Shown here: one piece after another, positions 1-10,463 of the stretch
Layout: every line of letters starts with the position of its first letter
Position numbering within the stretch: the stretch's first letter is position 1
Assembly (NCBI GenBank): GCA_917880885.1
Contig: OU862928.1
Location: forward strand, 42,520,962-42,584,961
Source: Limnephilus marmoratus
Taxonomy: Eukaryota > Arthropoda > Insecta > Trichoptera > Limnephilidae
Length of the DNA: 64,000 nt
Reading direction: 5' to 3'
Program-made: the position numbers and the translations under genes
Notes under the pieces: generated by a model
What the model saw: only the letters and a program-made list of their open reading frames with translations
The model's database searches: none
Told to the model about the DNA's origin: nothing

Positions 1-204
1 TCGCTTATTGAGAATTAGACGAACACAATCAATTATGAGAGAATATTTTTTATTAAGATTATTTCTAAGAACCGTCACAATCTTACAAACAATATTGCAT
101 ATTATGGTATTCGAGTTATTATTAATACATATATCTACCTATAATCTAATTAACAGAAGAAAGAAAAGGAATTTTCATAACTTGCAAAATATCTAGACTT
201 CGAA
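1..204. other. AT-rich start of window, unassigned
   Basis: A 62-codon frame (8-196, plus) crosses this stretch. It has low complexity, rich in Ile, Leu and Arg, and shows no motif I recognise. It could be a decayed LINE tail, but I cannot support that. Confidence 0.4.
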
Positions 205-822
205 TTTGGAAGGCTGATTTGGGTATTGCCGCCCCGGGAACCATTTATTGGATAACCAACATCTCTGATATAGGTCATCCCAAGTGGTTCGCTATATTTG
301 GCAATTTGGCAGGGGTGACCGAATTCATGGGGTGCGGTTTGACAAGGTCTTGGCGGCGAATGCGTCTGCTAATGTGCGACGGGCTGTATTTGGAGAGACT
401 GGTTGAGGGATGTTTTTTATCTCGTGTGTCTTTTTAAGGACTGTGTTTGCTAGCGGTTCGCTACATTTGTTGACTTAACGGGTTGCCAGGGTTCATGGGG
501 TGAGGATTGTAAACGTCTTGTTGGTGAATGCGTTTGCTACTGTGTGACGGGCCGTATTTGAAGAGACTGGTTGGGGGAAGTCTTTTTACCTCTCCAGCAC
601 TACTCTCTCAACCCATCGCCTTGCATCGCAGTGGACGAATGAATTCAAATGTCCATCACCCCTGGTCACACTGACCCCCAGATTCCAACCCACCCCATGT
701 TCCAAGATCTATCTCTCATTCTTTTCCTTAAAAAAATCCTCCATACGGCTCCACAAAAAGATTACAGAGGTGATAAATGAAATTATTTTCCTCAGGGCCT
801 CCTGTGCGGAGCTTATGCAAAT
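205..822 (+). repeat. Family A dispersed repeat, copy A1, with internal partial duplication
   Basis: Family A has at least fifteen full or partial copies in this window. The typical order is: a start near GGTAT(G)AGTACCGCCGCCCC, a segment reading ATTTATTGGATAACCAAC, a GC-richer middle, a C- and T-rich stretch with CCTTCCCAGAACTTCC, then CACACAGCATCCCC and a 3' hairpin followed by GTGTGGAGCTAATGCAAATAA. No copy has a long reading frame or a tRNA-type A/B box. In A1 the middle segment occurs twice (about 280-440 and 455-600). The tail at 740-822 keeps only the 3' half of the hairpin. Because the 3' end matches the 3' end of a LINE elsewhere in the window, I infer a non-autonomous retroelement. 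Confidence 0.8.
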
Positions 823-1658
823 AAAATCCCAGACCCCAGACAGACTATTGAAATTGGTTGAAATAAATTTATTTATTTATTTACGTCTATTGAAGCTTTT
901 ACATATATATAACAATATTTACGAAATTATACTCGTAAATAGTGCTGGAAACGACTGTTTAAAACACTTGCACAAAAAAAAATAGTTGATGTACTAAATA
1001 TATCAACAATATCGGAGTTTTGTTTCCTAGCTGTTGTATCCGTCGCATTGGAGTGTAATATTGGGACGCTGATGTAGAATTGTAACAATAACATGGTAGG
1101 TACTGTCTTGTAACTGACCTGCCTGGAGTATGAAAAGAGATTACATATAATAAATCAGGTGTATCAAACATTGAGTTAATGATTTTATACAAGCAGGTGA
1201 AATCGGAAATGATTCTACGATTATTTATTAAATTTTAATGGGTAAAGAATGTTATGGTAATTTAGGCATTCACTAAGAATGCCCATTTTAAACTTTACAT
1301 CATTTATATTCACGAAAATATTTGATCGCACAGTTTGGACACTCTTACAATACACTTCCAGGGGATCATCTCTCTCTTCAGCGCTACTATCCAGTAAATT
1401 AAATTAAAATGTAAAATCGCGTGGGATCCGAAGGGGGTTCACTAAGGTCCCCCGTATTATGTCGCGGAGCGATCGTCTTTCCTAATATCCTCTTTTCCCG
1501 TTCCAGTAGCACACACATTATATTAGTTACTTCTTCCCACGCTTTAACTTGACATCATCCATCTTCGTCCAGCAGTCAATCTCTAAGTAATTAAAAACGG
1601 GAGAAGAGATGGTACAAAAAAATGCACTCAGAACTGTAGAGTTTATAACATCATTGTC
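823..1658. other. Unassigned intergenic stretch
   Basis: There is a (TTTA)-type run at 868-883 followed by a sequence resembling LINE 3' junctions seen near 58.06 kb, so a worn LINE tail is possible. Nothing else is recognised. Confidence 0.3.
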
Positions 1659-4250
1659 ATAATAATAATAATAATAATAATAATATTTGGCTAATTTATA
1701 TAGCGCCGTTTTTGTGAGAAATCACCTCAAGGGCGCTGTACAGTACAAGTAAATATGTAATAAAATTGGTATAACTAAGATTTGTAATTATATCTAGTGA
1801 CTTATATCTTAGACTTGTAACTAGTGGCTTAATCTAAGACTTATAGCTAGTGACTTAAGACTAAGAGTTATGATAGTTGACTTAAAACTAGTGGATTAAC
1901 GACATACGTATTTACAACTGTGACTTAAAGTTAAAGACTTAAAACTAACACAAGAACCAACATTTCAAAATACTTATTTGCCATTGTTGTCAGTGATAAT
2001 GATAACATTAAAAACCAAACAACGAACAAGTTCTGTATCATAGATAAGTTACAAACTCGTAACATAGATAAGTTATTGCTGCGAGTCGAAGCAGTTTGAG
2101 GATTAATAAATTTTATACACAGGTACATACAAATTTTATACATACTATATTCTATTTTTTAGTGTTATTAACGCCAGAAGAAGGAGGTAGTTCTTATATA
2201 ATATTAGTATTATAGAACACGGGTGAAATAATGATCTTAATGAATTATCGGTGCAAAAATGATCTTAGCTGAATTTATAGGAACATACACAAGCTTATCT
2301 TAAATTAATGAAAATGAATCGTCGTACCACATTAAGATGATTCATCGCTCAACACACAGATTAAGGAGTTAGGCTCCCACTTATTATATATATCTATAAA
2401 TTCACAATTAAAGAATGATGAATTTAAGGAAATGAGTGTCTGAAAAGATGCGTTTTTAGCTTGGATCTAAATTCCGCTGGGTTGGTTATGCATCTCAGCT
2501 CCATGGGAAGTTTGTTCCAAGCCTCCGGGCCAGATACTCCGAATGCACGATCACCAAACTTAGTGTTCGGATTTCGCTTAGGTACTTTTAACCTTCCGAT
2601 TGCAGAAGACGATGCTGATCTAAGAGTTGACTGTCTTAGACCAATATTTTCAGGAATGCACAATTCAGATATATAGGGTGGAGCCATTTCATTGATAGCT
2701 TTAAACACTATCCAGCATAGTTTGTATTGAATCCTTTCAGGACACTTCAGCCAGTGAAGATTTCGGAGGTGTTCCGAAATGTGCGAAAATTTGGGTACCC
2801 CAGTGATAAGTCGTGCTGCGGCATTGAACACTGATTGTAGTTTATCAGTTTGGCATCTAGGAAGACTTGCATAGATGCCATTGCAGTAATCAAGACGTGA
2901 TACTACATATGAGTTAACAAGAAGCTTAATTGCTTCTGTTGAAAGATTTCTACGAACTGACTTGAGTTGTCTTAGGTAAAAGAATATCGTGCTAACGGTC
3001 CTATTCACCTGACTTTTTAACGAGAGATCTGAATCCAGATGAACTCCCAGAAGTTTGACGGTTGTCTTCGAAATAACGTCATTGCCAGAAACGGTAATTG
3101 GTAAGTTGTCTATTAAATGTTGACGTCTATTTGTGGCTGCCCACAAAAACTCGGTCTTTGAAGGATTCAACTTTAGTTTGTTTGAGGACATCCAGAGACT
3201 GATAGCTTCCAGACACTGAGCTGTGCGAATTTTAAGGCTGGTGATCTCATTTGGTGTGCAATAAAAGTAGACTTGCTGATCGTCAGCATAACAGTGAGAT
3301 AGGAGACCAAATGACTCGATAATTTTTGCGACATCATTTGTGAAGAGAATAAAGAGAAGTGGACCCAAAACGGATCCCTGAGGTACCCCTGAAGAGAGTT
3401 TTGTGAAGTTGGACTATTTATTTCCAACCTTCACTGCTTGTGAGCGATTGGATAGGTAGGATTGCAGCCATTTTTTTACGTTAGAATGTAAACCAAATGT
3501 TACTTCTAGTCTCTTAATGAGAAAGTCGTGGTCAATGGTGTCAAATGCGGCGCTCATGTCTAAAAGTGAAAGAAGTGCTAACTTACCTGACTCTATGGCA
3601 AGGGTAATATCTGACAGGACACGAAGTAATCCGGTTTCTGTTGAGTGGAACCTTCTATATGCGGATTGATGATCAGTAAATAATTTATTCAGATTTAAGT
3701 GTGAGGTTATTTGAGAAGCAGCAATTTTTTCAAGTAGTTTTGCTACGAAAGGCAGATTTGACACAGGTCGATAATTACCCAAGTTGTCGGCATCAAGCTG
3801 TGGTTTTTTAATGATTGGGGTAACCACCGCAGATTTAAGTGGTTCCGGGAAGTCACCTGTGCTTAGCGACTTGTTAAACACGTGAACCAGGAAGGGGGCC
3901 AACACGTTGCAACATTTCTTTAGAAGCCACGTTGGGATGGGATCGAGAACACATTGTTTATTTGGCGAACTAAGGATTAACTTTCCTACTTCTTCTAGCA
4001 TTGTAGGTTTGAAGGATGGCAGTGTCCCTTTGGAATTGGCTGTAAATATTGGCGGGGGTGCAGAAGATGTGGAGGCGCGTATGGATTCTATTTTTTCATA
4101 GAAAAACTTAGAAAAGGCCTGCGGAGTAATGTCTGTAGAGGTTTGCACGGTATTATTAGCAAGGACAGTTTTAACGGAGTTCCAGAGACGTCGTGGATTT
4201 GTCCGCTCGGAGTCAATTTTATTGATCCAGTATTCAGATCTTTTTGCACT
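1659..4250 (-). mobile_element. CR1/L2-like non-LTR retrotransposon, 5'-truncated
   Basis: On the minus strand the element begins inside the coding region near 4245 and runs through the reverse transcriptase to a stop at 2424. A roughly 760-nt 3' UTR follows. It ends with GGCGCTATATAAATTA and a (ATT)n run at 1659-1684, the 3' end typical of L2/CR1-type LINEs. The 5' endonuclease is missing, as expected after incomplete reverse transcription. A second piece of the same 3' end lies at 9400-9437. No TSD was found because the 3' end is a microsatellite. Confidence 0.85.
2424..4242 (-). pseudogene. CR1/L2-like reverse transcriptase, interrupted by one amber codon
   Basis: The upstream part (Met at 4148 to stop at 3414, 244 aa) holds NYRPVSNLPFVAKLLEKI at about residues 125-142, QSAY near 161 and the first catalytic Asp in LLDMSAAFDTIDH near residue 197. 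The TAG at 3414-3416 is in the same frame as the downstream part (2424-3368, 314 aa). The codons between the two read through GVPQGSVLGPLLF, and the downstream part holds the catalytic YADD box (residues 27-30) and a C-terminal region ending KTHLFRHSFP. Homologous sequence extends upstream to about 4242 without a start codon. One nonsense change therefore separates two otherwise open halves, so this copy is inactive but fairly young. Assignment to the CR1/L2 group is from motif memory; no phylogeny was run. Confidence 0.85.
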
Positions 4251-4638
4251 TTATATAATTATAATTCCTACGAAACGATAAATTACAATAATTAGATGAA
4301 AGAATATGAATTAATTAAACTCTCTCCAATTAGAAGACTTGTTGATGACTTGACTTTTATTTTAAAAATTGATAATGGGAAAATAGACAGCCCTGATTTA
4401 CCTTCCATTTTCCAACTAGAAATACACGATTAAATTTGTTTTTTTAAAATTAGCAGCCATTTAGATACCCGCTTGCACTTAGATTGCGTGCGGTTGGAAA
4501 TACTTTCTTAGAAATAGCAGATCTTTTAAAAAAACGACTTCAAATAATGCACTAAAACGTAAAAAAATAATTTCGTATTCTTCTACAACTTAATAATCAA
4601 CTTACTTTTTCTACTCACCAATATGTAGGTACGATTGT
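4251..4638. other. AT-rich stretch, nothing recognised
   Basis: There are short A and T runs only. No frame or repeat of this window is recognised here. Confidence 0.4.
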
Positions 4639-4822
4639 TATTTTTGGAGTCAGTGTCAGCCAAGGTAGGTTTGTAACTACATACATAGCTATTGGTGAGA
4701 TGTGCTTGTGTCGCACGCGCGACTTGACGAGGCGTGAGACGAGAGCGGGGCCGCGGTGGGAGGGGAGCTGTCAAGTGAACACGCCGGGCCGGGTACCTTG
4801 GCTGACACCGACTCCAAAAATA
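4639..4822. mobile_element. Inverted-repeat element with GC-rich core (MITE candidate)
   Basis: Positions 4639-4667 and 4794-4822 are inverted repeats matching at 28 of 29 bases; the shared core is GTGTCAGCCAAGGTA. The 126-bp interior is far more GC-rich than its surroundings and contains alternating CG-rich runs. There is no coding frame of note. No TSD could be identified, so the true ends may lie outside the arms. Confidence 0.6.
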
Positions 4823-5199
4823 AAAATGGTGATTTGATATTCATTATATTATAATGATGCCACAAAGTATGTTAGCTAAGTTTGAAGATGTAATAACGTT
4901 TAAATTAAAGTTTCACTATCTATAAGATTTGTGATCTTGAAACTTCCCCCCCCCCCCCCCTTTTTCTTCTCTATTTTTTTGGGAGGTGCAGCCTCCCCTG
5001 TCTCATAGAACAAACCACCACTTATTTGGATCGGGTTTCCAATTAGCTTCTTTACAAAATATTTGTTTTTATTTTAATTGGCTACACGGCTAGGATTTCC
5101 AAATATAAATATCGACTTTGCAGCCTCTTTCAACAATATACCTCAAGCGAGTTACTTAATAAGAAAAATACGTTTGTACATTTTAACTTAACTTTCCTT
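4823..5199. other. Unassigned, contains a poly-C tract
   Basis: A run of fifteen C at 4946-4960 is followed by T-rich sequence. The rest is AT-rich with no recognised element. Confidence 0.4.
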
Positions 5200-5735
5200 T
5201 GTCCCGCCTCCGATCACTCAACGCTGAATTTTTCTTTAAGTATTGCGGTATTTTACCTCTATTATTCAACTAACTTTCTTTGAGGCTTCACTGGGTGGTT
5301 GGCTAAGGGATACGGATGCTGGGTGTGGTTTATATCAGGCTGAAAACAATTTACATTTTTTATCGGTACTTGCCAAATGATTTGAGAATTAATTGTTTAT
5401 CGTATGTTCTCTATCTATGTATTTTATACAGGTGCTTCCAGGGTTTTTCACGTGATGCAATGCTGCCTCATGAGCTTCTCGAACGAGTTTAATTTTGCTT
5501 TAAATATTATTTTGCTTATATTACTAACCTGATTTGTTGTATTATGTTTTATATTAGTGTTAAGCACTTGCATACTGCTTTCTAACAACGTATGCAGGGA
5601 CACTGGAGGTCTAGATTAGTTCAAAATAAATAAATATAGCTTCGTTTAAAAAAAAAAAGAATCTTGAAGGAGTAACCATCTGTTACTTATACCAGGGCGG
5701 GTAAGTGGTGGATAACCGTTGGATCACGGGTTGAA
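5200..5735 (+). repeat. Family D dispersed repeat, copy D1
   Basis: Family D has four copies here (5.2, 7.0 minus, 42.8 and 51.2 kb). Shared landmarks are GAGGCTTCACTGAGTGGTT, AAGCACTTGCATACTGCTT, CTAACAACGTATGCA, a run of A after TAGCTTCGTTT, and a short hairpin AGTAAC-CATCT-GTTACT at 5671-5686. No frame is conserved between copies. It looks like a retroposed non-coding element, but its class is unknown. It faces copy D2 head-to-head. Confidence 0.75.
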
Positions 5736-5928
5736 AGATATTTATGCTGAAGGTTCTCTTTATTATTTTTTAAATTGTGAAAATATTTGCATTGTATTGG
5801 CTGATACAAAAATACACAAATTTGTGTTTTACGATGCAAGAAACACAAATGTTAGTTACTAAAAAAAATGTTGGTTTTTTATGTGAGTATCACGTGAGTA
5901 CTAATTGATTTTTTTTTATTTATTTAAT

Positions 5929-6310
5929 GGATAACCAACTCCCCCGCAATAGGTCGCCCCATGTGGTTCGCAAGGTTGATAACAGGGGTGCTAGGGTTCG
6001 TGGGTGATGTTTTTCTTGATCTTGGTGACGGATGCGTCTGCCCTCCCAACTGCGTGGTGGGCCGGATCGAGCGAGACTGATTGAAGGAGGCTTTTTGAAC
6101 TCTCCAGTGGGAGGAATGGATTCATTCGCCTGTCACTCTTGCACATATTGATATAGAGATTCCTACCCACCTCTCATACCTTTTTTTCTTCACTTATCTT
6201 CTTCTCCTTCCTTTCCCTTAAAAAACCTTCACACAGTATCCTATGATGACATTGAACCTGAGGGAAATTATTTTCCTCGTGGCCTCCAGTGTGGATCTTG
6301 TGCGAAAAAA
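5929..6310 (+). repeat. Family A copy A2, 5'-truncated
   Basis: It begins within GGATAACCAAC and runs to the tail, with the hairpin region at 6262-6290. Base changes are many, so this is an old copy. A (T)n plus TTTATTTA junction lies just upstream. Confidence 0.75.
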
Positions 6311-6312
6311 AA

Positions 6313-6384
6313 CCCTACTCCCAACCGTTTGGAGCCAATAAATTGGGGTGTGTTGTGAGGCTGAAGGGGAGATGGGGAAAGTAA
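6313..6384 (-). repeat. SINE B 3' fragment
   Basis: It matches the 3' third of SINE B (compare 56200-56270), including the equivalents of CCAATTGGGGATGCC and the GTGAGGCTGAAGG motif on the plus strand. Only about 70 bp remain between two family A pieces. Confidence 0.6.
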
Positions 6385-6407
6385 CGTAATAAATTCGGGA
6401 AACTTAT

Positions 6408-6478
6408 GAGTACCGCCGCCCCGGGAACCATAGCAGAGGTGCCCGAATTCATGGAGTGAGGTTTGTCCAGGTCTAAAT
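6408..6478 (+). repeat. Family A 5' fragment A3
   Basis: It starts GAGTACCGCCGCCCCGGGAA, then jumps to the GTGCCCGAATTCATGGAG segment, so about 70 bp are deleted relative to A1. It is truncated at its 3' side. Confidence 0.65.
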
Positions 6479-7004
6479 ATCGTTCTTTACATTTCAAAAG
6501 ATGTCATAAATTGACTTTTCGGATGAACACCGTTAGCAAAATTGAAAAAAATTACATCATCTGTCAAAAATTTTAACAAAATAGATATACATTTGTAATA
6601 TAGAATTTTAAATTAAAAAAATAATTCTCCAACCAGCTCCAATTTTGAAAATCAAAACCAATCCAAGTTCACGAGGTCATTGAACCGGAGTTACACAGAA
6701 ACACAGAGATACACCAATCAAAATTGTAATTTGCACCACCAGTTTCGTTAAAGTGATAATCCTCTATGATTGACAATATGTTATAATATAGACGTCAACT
6801 TGACGAGGGTCGTTCCTCCGCCACAGCCTCTGGGTTGGTGGGGTCGTGAAGCCTTCCCACCCTGCGGTAACACTGTCACACGCAGGGTTAGGTTAAACGG
6901 GCAGGTGGAACGACCGTACTGCATACGTAAAATACATAAATATATATATTACGGTCCCGAAAACTTCAGGCGCAGTCATCAATGCTTGTTAAAAGATACC
7001 ACGC
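6479..7004. other. Unassigned, with a GC-rich inverted-repeat island
   Basis: Arms of 12 bp at 6808-6819 and 6904-6915 (GGTCGTTCC core, 11 of 12 matching) flank a GC-rich interior. This could be a small MITE. The rest is AT-rich and unassigned. Confidence 0.35.
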
Positions 7005-7530
7005 GGCAGTGGAGGTAATCCACCTCTTAGCCGCCTTGGTATAAGTAACTGATGGTTACCCCTTCAAGGCTCTCGCAAGATTCAATTTTTTTTTTTAAAC
7101 GAAGCTACATTTATTTATTTTGAACGAATCTAGACCTCCAGTGTCCATGCATACGTTGTTAGTAAGCAGTATGCAAGTGCTTAACAGGAAAAACAAAATG
7201 CAAAAAATAGGTTAGTAAGACAAAGATAAATTAAACAGGGCAAAAGAAAAACTCATTCATGAGGCTCCATGAGGCGGCATTGCATCTGTAAAAACCCGCA
7301 AGCACCTGTATAAAATAGAGAACATAAGTAATACAATAAATCTCAAATCAATTGGCAAGTACCAACAAAAAATGTAAATGGCTTTCGGTCTGATCATAAA
7401 CTACACTTAGCTTCCGTGTCCCTTAGCCAACCACTCAGTGAAGCCTCAAAGAATGTTAACTGAATATTTAGGGTAAAATACCCGAAGACTAAAAGAAAAT
7501 TCAGCGTTGGGTAGTCAGAGGCAGGACAAA
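7005..7530 (-). repeat. Family D copy D2, inverted relative to D1
   Basis: This is an inverted near full-length match to D1 and D3, including the A-run (T-run at 7087-7099 on plus) and the 3' hairpin at 7045-7059. It ends next to a (TA)n run at 7531-7566. With D1 it forms an inverted pair with a spacer of about 1.27 kb. Confidence 0.75.
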
Positions 7531-7566
7531 GGATATATATATATATATATTCATATATATATATAT
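7531..7566. repeat. (TA)n microsatellite
   Basis: There are two blocks of TA repeats broken by TTCA. It borders the end of D2. Confidence 0.8.
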
Positions 7567-7639
7567 GCAGAACAAATGTTCTAGCACAGCATTGCAATGA
7601 CAGTAGCATTATGTAATTATTATTTTTTACATTTAAGAG

Positions 7640-7905
7640 GGGGGGTATGCTTACCGCCTCCCCAGGAACAATTTATTGGAAAACCAAACCCCTGACGTTT
7701 GGTAACTTAACAGGGGTGCCCGGGTTCATGGAGTGAGGTTTGTTACATTTTGACTTCTACATCTTTTCTTTGACCCATCGGAGATGGGTTCATACGTCTA
7801 TCACTCCTGAACATAATGACCCCCAGATTTCCAGCAACCTCCATCCGTAAAAAACACTCTACACAGCATCCCCAGATATGATATAGACCCTGCGGTAATT
7901 TCCGG
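7640..7905 (+). repeat. Family A copy A4, internally deleted
   Basis: The 5' part (TACCGCCTCCCCAGGAACAA) joins the 3' part with the middle segment removed near 7745. The final hairpin is degraded. Confidence 0.7.
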
Positions 7906-8161
7906 GACAACACTCTGTCGTTGTGCCGCTGAAACCTTATTTTTTTCAATCATTTCAGTCTCATATTTAAATCTAAAAATTACCAATCATATTCTTAATT
8001 ATTTCCGGCGTTTTTTGACTGCTATTTTATTTGAATAGTTGCAAAGTTCGACCAGGTTAGATTTGCAATATAAATAGTGTCTCAGATTTAGGTACCTATC
8101 CGTTTTTTTATTATTTGGGATACCTTTAATTGATTTTCTACTATTTTTACCTGATGTGTAT

Positions 8162-8197
8162 AACAATAATAATAATAATATATAATAATAAAGCTAA
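8162..8197. repeat. (TAA)n tract at the R4/Dong-like insertion edge
   Basis: An interrupted run of TAA/ATA units lies directly upstream of the R4/Dong-like coding remnant. Dong-type elements are known to target TAA repeats, which makes the position notable. Confidence 0.75.
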
Positions 8198-9163
8198 TAG
8201 CTCAGAAATGCACAAAATAATTTGCAAGGCAGATAGAAATATTACACCTTTAAATTTATATGACGAGAATGCCAACATTCTTAGAAATACTAACCAGGAA
8301 TTATTAGATTCCTGGTCAAATAAAATTATTCACGCAAAACACTTCAATTATCTCAACCAAACGTATGTTGACAAACTTTCGTCAAACAAATGGTTGAGTA
8401 TTGGAGAGTTGAGCGCAGAAATAGAAGGATTTATGCTTGCCATTCAAGATAGAGTCATTAATACTAAAAATTATAGAAAGCATATAATCAAAGATATAAA
8501 TCAAATTGATGATTTATGTAGAAAATGTTTGGCTTTTCCCGAAACTATAGAACATATTATATCGGGATGTTCTATATTAGCGCCTTCCGAGTATACATTT
8601 AGGCACAATCAGGTTTTAAAAATAATTCACCAAAGTTTGGTAATTAAACATAACTTGATTGACTGCCATAATATAGTACCATATTATGAATATGAACCAA
8701 ATTCATTTTTAGAAAATGAATTTTATAAAATATGTTATGATAAAACTATACTAACAGACAGAACAATTAGTCATAATAGACCTGATATAGTTTTACATGA
8801 CAAAATTAAAAAAATAACTTATATCATTGATGTAGCTATTCCAAATTCCAGTAATATTCAAAAACTATTTCTGAAAAAATAAGAAAATACACAGATTTAG
8901 GAAATGAGATTAAAAGAATTTGGCATTCTCGGACTATAAAAATATTGCCATTTGTTATTTCGGCCACTGGCATAGTACCTAAGAATCTGATTCAAAATTT
9001 AAGCATATTAGATTTGTCAAAGAATTTTTATATAAAAATGCAAAAATCAGTCATTTTAAATACATGTAGGATTACAAAGAATTTTTTAAATATTTATATT
9101 GAGGGATCGGTAGGATTTATAGGTTCAATTAGAAATGCCACAGAGCCGAACCCTCTGATATGA
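8197..9163 (+). pseudogene. C-terminal zinc knuckle and restriction-like endonuclease of an R4/Dong-like LINE, frameshifted
   Basis: The open frame at 8130-8882 (250 aa) starts with a meaningless read-through of the TAA repeat; residues from about 22 onward look real. C130-x2-C133-x8-H142-x4-C147 is the zinc knuckle. NRPDIVLHDK (P218, D219) followed by YIIDVAIP (D234) fits the PD-x-D nuclease that nicks target DNA in R2/R4-type elements. Near 8863 one A seems lost from a run of A. The frame then continues in another phase through 8945-9163 (ATGIVPKN, ILNTCRITKNFLNI) to a stop at 9161-9163. Apart from this slip the coding region is open, so decay looks recent. Confidence 0.75.
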
Positions 9164-9390
9164 AAATATCTGGAGTCGGTGAATTATATTCACATTTGGT
9201 CTCTAGTAGGTTGACATGTTGTTCTTGTATTGTTTTGTATTAATTTATAATACTTATATAGTGCAATTGCATAGCGTGGGTTGACTAGATGATCATTTGG
9301 GGAAGTGTGTGAAAGGGTTTAGTTTTTCCTTCTTTTTTTCCTTTTTTTTTTTTTTTTTTGGGGAAAATTTAACCCGGACATTTAAATCTG
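8197..9390 (+). mobile_element. R4/Dong-like non-LTR retrotransposon, 3' portion
   Basis: Only the region downstream of the reverse transcriptase remains: a zinc knuckle, a restriction-like endonuclease and about 220 nt of 3' UTR ending in T-rich sequence near 9360. The reverse transcriptase itself is absent. The 5' edge coincides with a (TAA)n tract. Class is inferred from the Cys/His motif followed by the PD...D nuclease, as found in R2/R4-superfamily LINEs. Confidence 0.75.
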
Positions 9391-9399
9391 GTGCGTAAA

Positions 9400-9437
9400 A
9401 TAATATATATAAGCACCGTTTTTGTGAAAAATCACCT
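9400..9437 (-). repeat. CR1/L2-like 3'-end fragment
   Basis: About 34 nt match the 3' end of the LINE at 1.7 kb (plus-strand CCGTTTTTGTGAAAAATCAC). It is too short to say whether it is a truncated insertion or a host sequence. Confidence 0.5.
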
Positions 9438-9489
9438 CATCTTTAAAAGATATTCCAATAAATTGAAAATCATTGCCTTTTGTTTCGTA

Positions 9490-9890
9490 CTAGCTTTTTT
9501 CCGCGGCTTCGCTCGCATGGTATTAGGGGGGTTCCTACTCCGCCGTCTCCTTCCCCCCTCCCCCTTCCCCTCCCTCACCCCCTCCCTTATACTCCCCCCC
9601 GCCTCCCTCCCTCTCTCACTACCCCTCCACCCTCCCGCATTTATTTGTAGTACTCCCCTAATAATTTGAATCGAATAAATAATTATAGATATCTTACTAA
9701 TCGTGGCACCTATAGCAATTTTTAATTAAAAATTTTATAATACCAGAGCTCTGAGCTATAAGCCTATATGTTATAGCCTGTATATTATTGTAAAGTTTCA
9801 TTAAAATCCATTCAGTAGTTTTTGCGTGAAAGAGTAACAAACACACATGCATCCATACAAACTTTTGCCTTTATAATATTAGTAGGAAAT
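9490..9890. repeat. RTE-type 3' tail repeat with pyrimidine tract
   Basis: It begins CTAGCTTTTTCCGCGGCTTC and ends CCTTTATAATATTAGTAGG, with TTTTTGCGTGAAAGAGTAAC inside. This combination recurs in tails of RTE-like elements across insects (from memory). A C/T-only stretch covers about 9545-9645. No coding remains. Confidence 0.55.
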
Positions 9891-10307
9891 AACAGCAAAT
9901 AACTCACAACTTCGCGCCAATACCAAATACGAAAAATTACTACACTTGGACATTTTTCATGATTTCTTGTTAACATTCAAAACTAATTAATTAAATTTCT
10001 TAATTTTTCATAAAACTTTTATCAGTCAATTACAATTCGTGAGCATATATTTTTTTTTTCAAAATTTCACTTTATATCTTCTACACAATTTCTTCTTTTT
10101 TGTTAATTTTACTGACTATTAGTTTTAAGAACCGTTCACATCTCAGGTGAAATTACCTACTCATATTCATGGACTTACTTAACAGGCACTATAACCATTT
10201 AATAATTTAATTAAAATCCTATAACTTAAATAATAATGTACTATTAATATAAATTACTAATATAATTTACATGTATTATACATATAAACATTCCTCTTCA
10301 ATCACTA
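9891..10307. other. AT-rich, unassigned
   Basis: No recognised repeat or frame; scattered short A/T runs. Confidence 0.4.
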
Positions 10308-10463
10308 TATCTGTTGGTGAAACCCGTATGAAAATCCGTTGCGTAGTTTAAAAGATTAACGCGCACATAAATTTTGAGCGACTTCATTTTATATTTATAT
10401 ATTATATTATATATTATATATTATATATTATGTAATGATGATGATGATGATGATGATGATGAT
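10308..10463. repeat. RTE-type tail fragment ending in AT and (GAT)n microsatellites
   Basis: AAAATCCGTTGCGTAGTTTA and GAGCGACTTCATTTTATA also occur at 53.7 kb. They are followed here by a TATATTA run and about nine GAT units (10435-10462). It is the 3' end of a retroposed element. Confidence 0.6.

Noticed and set aside
8130..8196. N-terminal hydrophobic start (MIFYYFYLMC...) as a signal peptide
   Set aside because: It is a read-through of AT-rich DNA and the TAA repeat before the LINE homology begins.
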